Source: Microvelia longipes (taxonomy: Eukaryota; Arthropoda; Insecta; Hemiptera; Veliidae). Taken from it: a stretch of 64,000 nucleotides of DNA. The stretch lies in the NCBI GenBank assembly GCA_018340805.1, contig JACMZG010001911.1, forward strand, positions 35,179,060 to 35,243,059, read 5' to 3'. The position numbers and the translations under genes were made by a program. Under the pieces are notes generated by a model, which was given only the letters and a program-made list of their open reading frames with translations, was not told the DNA's origin and searched no databases. Shown here in pieces: positions 12,051 to 26,739 of the stretch (positions are counted from its first letter, which is position 1; each line of letters starts with the position of its first letter).

Positions 12051-15000
12051 ACACCTTGGTTTCGGATTTTTAGGTTGATAACAATACTTGAATACAATTG
12101 TTTTTACATACGGTAAGGAAATGTAAAAACAATATTTATATGTATTTTTAATATTTATTTTAATGACATGTTTTTGCAAATTTACAATGTAACTAAATAT
12201 TCTCTTGAAAAAAAGTTAAAAGGAGAAGATAATCATATAATTTTTATTTTAATTATGTAGGTAAAAACAACAATGTAACAGTAAATAACTCAGCACAAAA
12301 AGTGTACAAATCCTAAACAATAATACAAAAAGTGCCTTTTATAAGGATCAGAATTATTTGGTTGACAAAAAACATTTTTTTATGATACCAAGAAAAGATT
12401 TTTTTGAATACGTAAAAGAATAATAACAAAATTGTGGTGACACTTAAAAAAATGTTTAAAAACCATAGGGAGGTTTTAGTCATAAAAGAGTGCGAGCGAC
12501 ACTGTCCGAAAGTTGGTGTCACTGAAATCAACAGCGTTTGTTGTGGATAAAAGTAAACCAATTGGTTCACGTAAAGAGAACACGAAAAAAACTCTAGGGG
12601 AGGGGGTCGGGTAAAAATTCAGAGAGTATTCCCTTCCAACGCTAAAAGCCTTCAACCACCTGTTGTCCCTATTTTTTTAAACCTCGTGTGATGTAGAAAA
12701 AAAAACATTTTTCAAGTTTTTTCCTTCCTTTTTTGGTAGTTGTTAAACGGTATAGAAAAATAAGGCAATGATACATTTTCAAAAAAAAAAATTAAAACAA
12801 TTTTATAATAACAAAAATAAAGAGAAAAATGCTGTATTTGGGCAATCATCATGGTTGCTTATACATTGCAAGTTCTGTTACATAAACGCCAGTTCATGAA
12901 CAATAAAGACGAATTTCACTCTAAATTAATCCAATAACTCTCTCTTTCGCATTCTCTTTTTAACAAGTAAATTGCTTCGAAAAGCTATACTTGTGAGTTT
13001 TATATGCAAATGTTTAAGGTTATTTTTCTATTATTTTCAAATTTTAAAAATTGCCTCATTTTCTCTACAAACCTAAAATTAACTTAAAATATAGTTAAAA
13101 TCTCAATTAACAAATTAAACTATTTTTTCTTGAAAGGAAGAAGTATAATTAATATCACAGTGTCTGGAAGTATACTATCCTACCAACCAGATATTTTAGT
13201 ACATAAGATATAGAATATCCAATAATACAAATGTTTTTATAATTGTTTGCTTTTTAAATGTTAGTAGCCTTTTCCAGGTTATTAAATCCCTTTGCAATAA
13301 TATTTTTAGAATCAAGGTGCTAATTTAAATCGATCCCACCACTCTTTAGACTTCCGTCATCCGAACAACCTCAAACGTCATTTTCAGATGATAATTCGCT
13401 ATAAGACAGAAAATAAGTATTTAGCAGTAATAGAAAAATACAAACAACAAAAGTGATACTCTACATAGATGCGGCACTAGAAATATTCATTAAGAAAGAA
13501 GCTACATAAAACAGAATATCCTTATTATTACAAGACAGATATTTTATCACTACAATGTGTCAGCTATTATTTAATGTTTCTCATTTCATACACAAGAGAA
13601 AAAGAAAGATAGGAAATAATAATGATAAATATGAATAAAAAGAAAGTGACGTTTAATATTATGACAAATGATAGGAACAAAATTCACCCTACATCTAAAT
13701 CAACTCTAATACTCTTTATCTAATATAAACGTGTAAAAACTTAATGATGTATTCCTATACACATGACGTGTGGGAGAAATTCAGCTATCAATTAATTTAG
13801 AAATGAAGGAACATTAAGAGGTCTGGGGGAGTTTAAAATGAGATGTTTAGTAAAATTGAAACATGTCTCTGCAAGAGTGTTCCCTCTTCTATCTGGAAAC
13901 CTGACGCATCAGTACAAATATCCCTTTCTCTCCGTAACACAATAAATCTACTTCATATAGAGATTCATACCTTCAATAATATTGAGAGATATATCCCTCG
14001 AAATAAACATCTATCTAAACCCAAAAACAAGCGACTGACTTGTGTCAATATTACTGATATTTTCGACTCATTCGAGTAAAGGGGTTGAAGACTATAAATT
14101 TTATTAAAAACTGTCTGATAATAAATTGGGACAATTTAACTGTTGTTTTTCGGAAAATATGTGAAAGAGAAGTTAAAATAGGCGTAAAATTTATAGATGA
14201 CTGTTTTTCCTTTTAGATTAGCAGTAAATTTTATTAATTGATGTCACAGCAACAACATAAAACATTCTATATAAACAAAATAAAAGAAGAAACATTCTCT
14301 TCTTGGAAATAAACAACTTTAAACAAAAGACAAAGAACTAAAAAAATAATAATAAATCTATTTAGTAAAACAACAGTTTAAACAAAATCAATTTAATGTC
14401 AGAAAGCTAAACATTTGGTTTAGTTTGTAATGATTTTGAGATACTTCTTACTACAACAGCTGTAATGCATGGTTTCTAACAAGAAATATTTATTTAAGTA
14501 TAAATAAATATACTTCAATTAACTAAGCTCACCTAAATTAAAATACTCTACAATTTTAACTGAAATAAACTAAAATGAAAGATTTACTTAATCAACAATA
14601 AAAACCAGGAGTTAATCAAGGAAGTTATAGGAAGGAAATACATCAGCATCTTTGCCTCAAGAAATTCTTAATTTGATTGGAACTGCCATCAAGGGTCGAT
14701 TCACCTATATTGTAATTTAAGGGTCCGTATTTACACCAAAAAAAAAGTCCTCGTGTAAGGGATTAGCTAATGAATTTTCTTTTTTGTCAAGTTCCCTTTC
14801 CAATTCGTTTGTTAGGAGTTTTGGACCGGTTAATTTAGTTGCTCTACGGGTTGGGGTTTATCTAGAGAATGCTGAAGTAAAAAAGAGACGGAGAAGGACT
14901 AGAAGCCAGAAAAGTTTTGACGACATTCCTTGCTTATTGCCGAGGAAGAAGGGAAGGGCCTCAATCAGCATTAGGTCCCTTAGTCAGGTGGGACGTGACG

Positions 15001-18000
15001 GGGTCGACGGAATTTCATTTGTCCGAAGGACTAATTAAAGGGCCGGCTCTCCATCAGCTCTAAGGGACAGAGATGTTTAACTAGGGACCACTCTGACCAC
15101 ACACTAGTTCACGTATTTCTATCATACGACCACAATTTGAAACCACATCCTCTCTTGATTCAAAGAGACAAATTTAGAGCAAATATACAGACGTTTAACT
15201 CTCAAGTAAATCATATTAAGAGAAAATGTTGAATATAACCAGACTTGATTAATGAAACAATCTAATGTAACGTATAACATTAGACATTTCAATCTAGTAA
15301 AACATTAGACGATCCAGTAAAACATTTAAACTAATATAACTATTAGAAGAATATGATAAAATAAGATAAACAATTATCTTAAACACTATAAAGCTGAGGG
15401 GAAAATATTATTTTATTTATAAAGTGCTTTAAATAAAAAATAAAAAACCTAAAAGGCACAAGTAAGTAGAATAGTACCAGGGTATTTAAATATTGTATTT
15501 TATTTATTTCAATCAAAGTAAATAACTCAAATGGAGTGAATACTTGTATAACAGACACTAGAATATATCACCGGGGAATACAACTATAATCCGAAACATT
15601 AGAGATGTACAGAATCGCTATTAACTAGTGACCATATGAGCAATTTAGACAGATGTATTTCTCGCAGAAACCCTCTGTTTTAATTTTAGCAGAAATGTAA
15701 GGGTTAGCGAGCGAGAAACAAATAAAGTAATCACATTTTATGGATATTTGCTAAATTGTCTTTATCCCCTAGCACAAAGCTGCTGGGATCATATTAGTAA
15801 CATTTGTTCAGTAATAAATATCATTTTAGAGGTTTCAAAACTGTTATAACTCGGAGAAAGGTACCTATACAGGTTCTCAAACAGCCGGTACCAGGTTTAT
15901 ATGGGAAGTAGATCACAGAGCAAAAATGCAAAGTATAGATATATCCGGGCGGCAGTGATTATATTTTGGGATCGGTAAGTCGTGTGAAGGACTTAATTAG
16001 CCTCGGAGTTCTCCCCAGTAAAAGCCTCTAAAGCACACGTGTCGTCCAACAAAAAAACATAAATACGACTTTAAAACACCAACACATAGACAAACGAAAC
16101 CGAAAACCCAGGACCGGAAAAGAGGTAAATATTTAATTACGCGAGACTCCTGTCTCGGAGTTGTGGAAAACGACAACAGACTGCGATATAAACCTCGTCC
16201 CTTTACAGAAAGGGGTAATTATGAAACCGGTGACCATAAATCCAGACCCCAGGTGGACTTTAGCACGGCACGGTACAATTACCATAAAGCTATCGACGAT
16301 ATGATACGAGATAAAGACGATATAAGAGTTTTGAGATTATAACCCGGGTTATAACCATATTAAGAGAAGAAATGAGTGAAAATCTTTAACTAAACATATT
16401 AGAGGACTGACAACTCATACTAAGTGTTCAAAGTAATTTTATCTTCTTTAATATTAATTCAACGTATATTATTATTATTCGCACAAGTTTTAATGAATTT
16501 AACAACCAAAATTAAAAACACGATATTAATTTTATTCTTCTATGCTGGAGGGTGACATTTGTTTTTTAGCCCTTGATAATATTGAGATTTTATTATATTT
16601 CACGCATTGAAAAACCTACTTTAATCTGCATTTTCATTTAAATACTAAGCTTTCGTCAAAAGAAAAATTTGCTTTTTTTATTAAAAAACGCTTTTCTGAT
16701 TATCAAACGCTTTTAAAGTCCTGCAATTATTGATATTTTATGAACTTAAAAAAATGCAATTTATTACAAGTCTTTTAGTAGTCATTTTTACATAGAAATA
16801 ACATTTACACTCGGTAAAAAAAAATCTTCAATTCTACCCTACAAAGAAATTATTAAAAAAAAAGGAGGAGGTAACAAACGAATAAAATGGGAAAAACTGC
16901 AAAGAGAAGCTATTCCATCTTTTCCACGACTACCTTTTGGTTGTAAGCAGTTTCTGGTCAAGAGAGAAAAAAAAAACAGTTTTTATTTTACCGAATTCGT
17001 CAGATGTTTGAAACGGCAACGTCCAAAGCTCATTTCCCTGGTAGGTCGCCTCCGGGCCGTTTCTCGACCCTCCGCCGTTTTTACCAAGAGTAAAAAACCC
17101 TCTAGAACACTCCACCCGAAGAAACAACCTTTTCACAAAGTGCAAACACTTTCTATTAAAATTAATCGTTCGTAAAGTTTTCTTTCTTCTTTTTTGAGGT
17201 TTTATGTATTTTTTTATATATAAAATAATTTTTTAAACAAAGTTTTCATTTTTATTTCACTTTATTTCTTTGAAGTGTTAATTGGTTTTTTAAAAAGGTT
17301 TTTTGTACATTTTTTTTTTATTTCATACATTTTTTACTTCATTCCCTTACATAAAATAGTTAAAATATTTTTAAGCTTCACAACTATTTCTGAAATTAAT
17401 AAAAATGTTTTCTGCATCCAGAGAAAATTTTCAGGTAAAATAGATTAAAACAAGCTGTGAAGTATGGAATTAAGCATCCCAGTCCGATATTGCAGATGAC
17501 ATACAAAACACTGATCGCCCCGCTTTTTAAGCAACCATGTAGTAAGATCTATACTAGCCACAGACATCGTTAACATAATATAGTAACGTTTATGGGACTC
17601 ATAACTCTTTAAAGTATTTAAAGAAGAAGAAATTATTCCTCGTAATATATGTTTTGTCAAAATTTATTGAAATTTTAGAAAAATCCATCTTTATTACAAA
17701 GAAAAACAAGAAGGAAAACACAACTAACTAATGCAGGAAAACATTAATATGGCCACGAAATAGCAATAGGAAGGCGCGGGCCGCCTCCCCCCGTGATATA
17801 ATTTTTATATTAAGATATCATTAATATATTATTAGGATATAATTTTGTACCATACTAACAGGATAATTGTATATGCGTTATGTACGCCTATTTATACCAA
17901 ATAAATAGACATCAAAATATTTGTTAAAACAATGGAACATATTAACGGTTTAAACGCTCTTTTTTTGAGATGATTATAAATATTAATTAAAATTAATATT

Positions 18001-19664
18001 ATAATTAAGTTGAAATGTCATTGACTTTAACTTTATCATGGAAAGTAATTTATAGAATTCATATAACCAATTAACTTTTTAAACTTAATATACGTTGTGT
18101 CACATGAAATCAAATTTACATATCCGTCGTTATCACAGCACTACTGCATCTCAGACCGTTTTTGGCTCAACAACTGATACATCTTAAGTTAAAAAATAAG
18201 AGATAAACTAATTGATTCCTTGCTTCAAATGATAGTAACATCATGTATAATTCGATTTTACCTACAGAGTTTACAGAATAATACGGCCTTAGATGGGCAG
18301 ATCGCAAACACTTCCGGTATTTCCCCTTGATAAAAAACATGCATTAAGTTCTGACATATCCTAAAACAATATTAGATAACGTTTGAGACCAAAAGAGGGG
18401 AAAAAGAAAAATTAGGAGACAGGTTAAATAAAACAAAAGAGAATTTGGTCTGTTGGATTTTTACGTTTACACTGTGGAATGCAAGGCTGCATTGCGGTCG
18501 AATAACCACAAAATTTTGTTAGAAAAAAAATTCAGAGAGGCTATCAAGGCATTTCAATGACAACTCCTGACACTTACTATTATATTTCGTAATTAAACAA
18601 ATTTAAATGACGTTCATTGTTTTATTAGCGAATTTTCAAAGAAAAAATGAGCTTTTGAGGTTAGGGTCATGGAGGATGTTAAAGGAACTATAATATGACG
18701 AACTAAATAGGAAAAAACGTACTCAGCAAAACTAATGAATCCCATGTATCCACCCATCCAATAGATTATCCACCATATTGATTTAGGGACCCAAAAGAAG
18801 TATAAAGTCAATAAGTTTTTAAATTATAGTTTATTACAATTGCATTGATACAAACACCACTAAAAGGTAAAACTCAAAAGTTGAATAAACTATAAAAATA
18901 ACTAAGCTATTAGTTCTTAAAATCATTTATGTTCCACCGCACCACTTAGGTGGATAAAACCTGAAGCAAAGGACCTGAAGTTTTTACCTGATGCTATTAT
19001 TTACTGTCCTGTATTCAGTTATGTCCCGTCACTCATGGATTTATACCATTACCCTATTTCAACCTAAATTCACCCAATTTATTAACCATTCTAGGTACAT
19101 GAAATTCAATTATGAAGCTAGGATACGTCTGACTAACTTTCAAGGAGCTGTTAGTTCGAACTGTAACTATTTCTCTTAGTTAAGAAAAAATTATCCAAGA
19201 AAACTTTACCATAACATTAAACAAGAACAATAAACATAAAAGAAAAAATTCCCTCACAAGTTATAGATATTAAATCTATTTTGAAATATAATAAACTCTA
19301 ATTAAAATTAATAGTAGAGGCATGTATATTTTTAACCTTTTATTATTTTTCGCACGGTTAAACTTTTCAAATTTTATAAAAGAATCAAAATGTTCTACGA
19401 TAAAATTTATTACTAGATAAATAAACACTATTGTATTTTTAGTTGACTGGCGAAAAAATAGAATAGGGAAAAATAGAGAAAACATATCAATAAATCATCA
19501 AATAAGAGAAGGGAGTGCGACATATCTGGATGGAAGGACATAACACATCTGGAATCAGTCTCTCGCAGATATCGAGTTTCAACATCAGAAACAAAAACCC
19601 CTTGTATAGCCATAATTCTAGATAGAATGAAGTTTATAATACATATGAATGATTTACATTATTT
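12051..19664. other. Intron segment with scattered GC-richer islands
   Basis: No gene is recognised. GC-richer, non-repetitive patches stand out at 14760-15060, 15880-16340 and 16980-17120 against AT-rich surroundings, and are candidate conserved noncoding elements. An 84-codon open frame at 14784-15038 has an Arg/Lys-rich patch but matches no family I know. Confidence 0.4.
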
Positions 19665-19692
19665 GCCTTACCTGGAGGGAGGTGCGACTCAT
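19665..19692 (-). promoter_or_regulatory. Recursive-splicing ratchet point (candidate)
   Basis: The minus strand reads GCACCTCCCTCCAG fused to GTAAGGC; the junction is between 19672 and 19671. The tract is short but C/T-rich and the donor half is good. It sits 14.3 kb from the 34020 site and 11.5 kb from the acceptor of the acidic exon. It could instead be the 3' end of an unrecognised 5' noncoding exon. Confidence 0.5.
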
Positions 19693-22600
19693 CTAGTTTC
19701 TAGTTCTATTGATAGGGAGAAACTAAACCTGATGACAAATGTCTCCTACTTACTGTTACACATCATCGTTCCTTTTTAAACCCGATTTTAATCGGTGAAC
19801 CGAATAGGGGGTTTGGTATGAATGGTTTAATTTATAAAAAAAATTACAAGTGTATATTATAGCTGTCAAGTTGAAGAGGGCCAAATTAAATATGTAGCAG
19901 GTATAAAGATATTGTTTTAAGGAGCCGTTAATCGCGTATTAAAAAGCTACTTGAAGATGATCGAGGTAACCTGTGAGATTTCATTCATACCATGATGAAA
20001 GGGGTAAGACGGTAGAAACCCTTCCGTCTAAAGGGGGTCTTTTATACTTGGACTGAAGCGAGAAAAAAATATACACTTGGCTCGGCTCCCTGACAATTAA
20101 TATTAGGTAGCTCCATCAATCTATGAATATGCTCGCATAGTATACGGTCAAGTCTTTTGTATTCTCGGTCGGACTAGCCCATAAATTATCACTTTTCGCA
20201 ACAAATCGAGCCCGGGACAATGACGTCCGAAGGATCGTTAACATCTGGCGGGCCGGACGTTTTTATTGCTTTTCCGATGTTAGATCAGGCATTGTGACTT
20301 CCCTCCGTTATACCCCAGCTGCCTAAAAACTCCCTACCACTGGACCTTTTTTCAGCACGAATCCTTTTAAGCCACGTAAATCTTGATAAACATAAAAAAG
20401 ATGAAATGGGAATAGACCATTTATCATAAATAAGTAAAAGAACATAAAACAAACTTATGACTCGTCACGAGAAGAATAACTATCGTGATTACTGAAGGGG
20501 TAACTTTCAGTCCGTTACAAAGATATTACTATACAAGAATTGATATGCTTGTTGAAAACGTTTTAAGAATAGCTCAGAAAATATAGCGCGCGCCACAGGA
20601 GTTAAAGGATTGGACAATCAAAGTACGTGCGTATAAGAATAGGTATGTAGTATACGCGTAGTTTGTGTTAAAGACTTACTTGACACGAACAAAACAAAAC
20701 TAAACTGTGGCACGAGGATGAGCAGTAGCCAGAAAATTATCTCCCGTAACTAGACGTCTTTGACTCAATCTAGATACCGTAGTGGACACAGCTAAAATAT
20801 TTTAAACTGTTTAAAAGAAAGCTTAAAATCCTGAGATTAATATCTATAGTAGCGTATTTTTGTTTGCCCTTAAATGTTATATCAGGCATAGGAAATTACA
20901 ACTCGCCCCAAAAAAGGCTATATTAATAGTATGTTTTTATTTTATAACAATAAATGGTAGAGGTATTCGAAAAAGTTTGAAATGATCTTTCCAGAAGCTT
21001 TCAAGAGTCACCAAAGAGAATTTAATAAAAACCCATCAAGGCCAACTCGAGTTTTACAATACAAGCATTTCACTTAAAATAACAAAAATGTATTTAATTT
21101 GAATGTAAAAAGGCAAATCAGTCGACATTTCAATTTCAGACAGCATGACAATATGAAAGGTTATCATGCATATAAAAAGAGAAAAGGGCGGAGTACGTTG
21201 TCTGAAAAAAGGTAGAATAAAAATTGTCTACTCTTGGAGAGTGTGTGTAAGAAGAGGAACGAGTGGGTCAAGTCGGGGAAAAGGAAAATAAGGAATTGTA
21301 TGAGAAGTAGGGCCCCTGCGGGGTTGTCATGGAAAGGCTTCGGACCCAGGGAGTCGTTAGTAGAAAGGTTTGTGACGGGTTGGAAAGCCTTTCTGAAGGG
21401 TTCAACTTGAAGAGTTGTCTGCCAGTGTATTCACACTGATGTATCACTGAAGGCTCACTCAGAGAGAAGCAAGAGAAATGGAAGAGAAAAGGGACAAGAG
21501 ATAAAGGTTTCGCCTTGATGGACATTTCATCTGCCTACTCCTCCTTTTTCCTTTACCCATCAGTCCCAGACATGGACATATCTATCCCAACTTTAACATT
21601 CTCCTTTCCACTTCTGCAACTTCTCTTTCTCTATGTTGCATTTTGCTAAACTAATGCCACGGACACGGACCATCAAACCGCATTGTCAATACTAATGTTT
21701 CTCAAACCAAGCAGAATCTCAGTAATGAAATAGCAACTAGTGAATAATAGGTAACTCTAAACTACTCCCTTTCAAAACCTTAATTTATAAAGTTCAGTCG
21801 ACATCAAAGATCAAAACTAACCACGAAGGGATTACCATGTATTATCTTGAACATGCAAACATCAGAGACGTTATGTTAATGAAGCAATATTATGCACTTT
21901 ATAGATAGATTATTCTATCCTAACTAAGAGCCTATCTGCAAACAATAACTTGCAACTAGTCTTGGTAATGTATCCATAACAGATACAACCACATAAAAGA
22001 ACATCATCAGAATATAATAATGGAACCTAATTTCAACTTTCATTTCAAACAGATAATTATTATTCCTGAGTAGTCATTTTGATTAATTACACGATATACT
22101 TGATTGAAATATTAATACATTATATGCATATAACTAAGTGATGTAGACCAAACACTAGTTTCAATATTAGTTACTTATTAATTAGCAAGTGAAAAAAAAG
22201 GATCGATAAAAGAAAATTAGCTCAAAGCTATAAAGATAAGCTATATGGATCTATTTCAGTAAGCTACAAAAGTCTACAAACGTTGATTGATTAGTAAACG
22301 TCTGATAACAAAAAGCCGATTATCTTATCAAACTTGTCTAGAGAGGTTGTCCTGAGGGACGTATGATGAGGGTAATTGATTGTTTAATCTCGTTACTAGG
22401 ACACTATTAAGCTTCAACATTGATCCTCTCGCTTTATCTGTCAGTTTCTCCTTGCTTTCATTAGTCTTAACTCTATAACTGCATTTAACTAATTTATTAT
22501 TAATTAATATTGAATTTTGTAGAAATCAAACATTAAGGATAGTAAGGAAATCATTATTCAAAACAAAAGCTCTTTTTATAAGACTATTTGACCATAATTC

Positions 22601-25220
22601 ATTTATCTGGAGCCAATAATTCAGTACGTCTTCTAACTCAAATAACATTTCTATAGATTGTAATCAGGGAGACAATCCGTAGATTAAAAGCCGCAAAAAA
22701 ATGCGTTTTCTGACTCAGCAGACGCAAAAAATATGACTAGGGTTCACAAAACGCTTTACATTCACATCCGAGGACGAAACTTTTATTTCATACAAAACCT
22801 GTAGTAATTGATTACTGTTACAAAACTGCAATATCAAAGAGTTATTCAAAGATCCGGAAAATGTGTACTGCACATTTAAACTTATATCGTTCTTTTATAG
22901 GACTTCTTCCTTGAAGAAAATCATACTACACCTGGCAGAGTGTTAGGCGATAAGCAAAGGCTAACATGTTTCTTACATACTTAAAAAATATCCCGTGTGA
23001 GAGTTGTTAGATGAGAGTTGTTAATGTTCTAGTCACAATGTGATATTATCAGGATTAGACGGAAGTAAACAATTATACGGCAACTTATGAGTAAGTTTAT
23101 ACTAAGTTGTATAACTACATTCGATGATTCAGCAAATTCTTAGCAACCTAGTTACTAAAGTTCTCACTTCACAGCCTTGTAATATAAGATACAATTTAGG
23201 AACTATATTCTATAATAATTTATTTAAAAAACAATCAAATAAATATCACATTGTCATCAGAAATTTAATGTCATCTTCAATGTCAAAAAAGATTCTTAAA
23301 AATATTCCATCAGATTCATCCTCCGTTTGGACTTGGTTGTTTTTAAAAGCTTTATTCCGTAAAAATACTTATTTTCTTAATATTTTAGTTTCCTTTTTAC
23401 TTTTTAAGTTACTCTAGTTTTCCTACATAAATGATGAAATGTTAAAGTTTAGAATGCTAGATTAGTCTATAAAGATAAAAGGAAAGAAAATAAAATAACC
23501 TAGAATAATAAATAAATAAACTTGATAGTTGCACATGGGTTGAACACACAGAGCACCGTATAAATATAATTTTTATTTTATACTGCAGCTGTACATTACA
23601 AGTAACGTTTCTGTTACTTTCCAAATACTTTAATGTGATATCTCCAAATCATTCATACTTTTATATGCATGCTTAGTATGAATGCACTTATCTCACCGGG
23701 GTTCTTTGATATATAATAATAATCTCAGTAACGTACACAGTCTTCATGTTATCGTCATAAAAATCAAAAACAATCACACAAAGAAGTCATGTTTGTTAAG
23801 TATAAAGTATCACGAAGTTGGAAACCTTGCCGTCAGACATACTAAAAGATTTTTGTCTGAAAGTGAATAAGATTTTTGGCGGAGTTAAAAAATGGTAAGT
23901 TTCTTTTTTTGGAAAATGCTTGGCGTGGGTTGTGGAAGTAGATGGATTCTGTGGGACGCGTCTGCTATGAATACACAAGACATCTTACTTTTCAAAATCT
24001 TGTTTTCCCCCTTTTTCCCTCTTTTCCTTATGTTTTTACAAGCGGTGCAACACACGAGACAATCCCTTGACAAAAAAATGCTTTTTCTACGCATTGTTGA
24101 TCCAGATACGAGGAGAACTCTTTTACAAGATCTCAGATTAAAGCAGACGTTATAATGTACTGTGAACTCTAGTGTGGTTTTCTAACGTTAGGTCAGAAAC
24201 TGTTTAGGTCGTTGCTCAACAGTGAGAGCTGACAGGCCTCCGGGCTGAATGTCACATCCCATTCACAGCACATCATCGCCCTGTCACTGTCACTCATTCT
24301 CCCCTCCCATTATTTTATATTTTTTGTGTTGCCTTTTCATCTTTCATACCGTCTTTAAGTTTGACAAGTATAATTTAATGTCATTGTCATTCCCTTTATA
24401 TCATTACTCAAAAAACATTTCCCTTTTTAAGACAGTCCCAAGGATTTTAACAATATTTTATGAGCATGTATAATGCTAATGTAGTGGTTATATAAATGTA
24501 ACATGCGTCAGTGGACACTGGGTAGTTCCAAACAACAATGCAAACACATCATGTAAATTATTCCTGGACAGGTAGGGTACAGGTGCATATTTGCAAAAAC
24601 GTTTACCATTAACTTTATTTTTGCTCTATTGTTTTTAATACTCACTGATTGTTTGTTTCAAAGTATTTATTTATTTATAAAACCACTGATGATTGTAATT
24701 AAAATTACTCTTTTAGACCAGGTTCACTTTGCTAACACGCAATCATCGAAGGAAGACCATTAAATCTTTAAGGAAATCAAGATTTTAAGGTATTCTCTTC
24801 TTAATATAAAATTATTCCAAATTCAAGCTAGACATTAGAATAGTTATACTTAAATAATTATATTATGATATTTACTTTATTATTTATCGATACAGATTTT
24901 TATCATGTCAAACAATAACCGCAATGCGACATTTTTAATATCCATAAATTATGTTGGAACTATAATTGCTCTTATTAAGTCATTGCAGTGGTACTAAAGT
25001 TAGTGTTGCTTAAATACAATAATTAATTAACTCCTAAAAGCAATCTGTAATTGTTTAATATGCTAATGAATATTAAATATGATACGAAACATGTCCTAAT
25101 ACCATATCTTGATTTAATAAAATTAGAAGTAAAACACAAAAAACATGCATATAAGTAAATACCTACATATTATATATATAAAAAATAAGTTAGAAAATAA
25201 TATTCAAAAGCGGTAGTTTA
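19693..25220. other. Intron segment with candidate regulatory islands
   Basis: No gene is recognised. GC-richer islands lie at 20000-20350 and 21240-21560. At 24228-24298 several TGTCA/TGACA motifs cluster. Short open frames at 23124-24473 look like chance readings of AT-rich sequence. Confidence 0.4.
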
Positions 25221-25500
25221 GAAGATTTAGGTCTTCCGGTGGTGACCGCGTCAATGTAAATGGAGAATTAAGCGACATTTCGCTTCCACTGTGAGAGGAA
25301 TTAAAAAAACATTAATGATAACACAATGCTCAACAAAACTAAATATTTCAATTTTGTGGAGCTTCATGATGTTCTACATCCCTGAAGATGTCTCCCACAG
25401 TGAAAGCGAAATTCGCATTATTCGTCTACATTGAGGCCGTCACCACCGGAAAGACTAAACCTTCATGACAATAACCGCAGAAGCCTACACAGTTTAATCG
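25221..25500. mobile_element. Fold-back interspersed repeat, copy 1
   Basis: Two arms of about 75-80 bp face each other. The left arm (25221-25298) carries CTTCCGGTGGTGACCGCGTC and TTTCGCTTCCACTGTGAGAG; the right arm (about 25383-25464) carries their near reverse complements, CTCCCACAGTGAAAGCGAAA and GCCGTCACCACCGGAAAG. Past the right arm the sequence continues with ACAATAACCGCAGAAGCCTA, which has a counterpart after the second copy at 61311-61360. It is a non-autonomous element; CTGAAGATG followed by CGAAA recalls the ends of some Penelope-like elements, but that class assignment is only a guess. Confidence 0.7.
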
Positions 25501-26739
25501 TAGAAATAGGTTTATAAAAAGATCTCTTCTAATTGTTGTAGATTATATAAATAAATTACATTAACCATGCTAACGTCAGAGGTACATTTTTTAATTGAAG
25601 GAAAGCCCTTCAGTAAAGTTTAATCTTTTACTTTAAAAGTTAGACTTCCGAGAGTCATTCTTGGTTTATGCAAGTATCCTATGAATAGGGCGCGGCAACA
25701 GCAGCAATAAATACAATAATGGCTCTTACTATAACAAATAGAGTTTAATAGTAGTTTACGGTACCAGTAAAATAACCAGGTTTATTTCTTTAACAACATT
25801 CTAAAATTCATTTAATTACATTACAATTAGTTTTTGAGTCAACTAAGCGGTCTTGTTTTAGGCTGAGCAAACAAGGAAGAGGATTAAATAAGAGTTTCAA
25901 CAAAATAATCAAAAATTGTTTCAGATCTGGCAGGAAGTTTTATTATATTTTTATTTTCTTTGCGTCTCTTTCATAGATTTTATTATACGTCATTAAATGG
26001 TTTCCTCTTTTTTAGCTAAGCGTAAAAAAAGGTTTTTCTGTGATACGGATGATAAGAATATGGGGCTTTCTGGCAGTGTAATGTCTGTAAAGAAAGCAAG
26101 TTTTACTTGCAAAAAGAATATGACCTAAGAAAAGGTATATAAGGGAGTTCTCAGTCCCAGGGAGGAAAAGTAATGCCAACTCTGCAATCTAGACCTTAAG
26201 AGAATTAAAGAGGACATTAAAAGAAACGATCCGTAATATGACTGGACCTGTAGGGGCAAAAAGACTCTATATTCCCTTTTCTATATAACCTAAAGACATT
26301 TTACGTTCTACATCACTATAACGCAGTATTAACTTATACACTAAGAGTTAAAAATGTTTCTTAGACTAAAATACTTGAGTGAAAACCTGAGCACTTACAT
26401 ACTGTGTTTATATTGCGACCTTTTTCTTACTTTATAAACAATATTACACCTTTAATATACACACCGAGAGAAAATATTACAACTCATATAAGAAAGCATA
26501 AACACTGTTTTACACTCTAAAATAATTTTACAACAAAAGTTACTAAGGGAATTTTTCTAGTAAATTACAGTTTTAATAGATTAAAAAAAGAACGAATAAA
26601 TAGATGAAGGCAAAATAATTTTGGACAATTTACGATACTGCGGTTGTTTATTGATATGAAGTCCTAAGTGAAGTAATACATTTCATACATAAAGGACAAT
26701 ACATTGTGTACTTTATTAATAATAAATGGACATCAAATT
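25501..26739. other. Intron segment, no recognised feature
   Basis: AT-rich sequence with no convincing coding frame, RNA gene or repeat. Slightly GC-richer wording occurs at 26040-26290. Confidence 0.4.

Noticed and set aside
14515..14545. Ratchet-like AATTTAG/GTGAGC on the minus strand near 14532
   Set aside because: T/A-rich rather than pyrimidine tract and TAG acceptor with GTGAGC donor; such matches are expected by chance in 56 kb.
14784..15038. 84-codon plus-strand frame with Arg/Lys-rich patch
   Set aside because: No family resemblance, no splice or promoter context and no repeat of the pattern elsewhere; more likely a chance frame in a GC-richer island.
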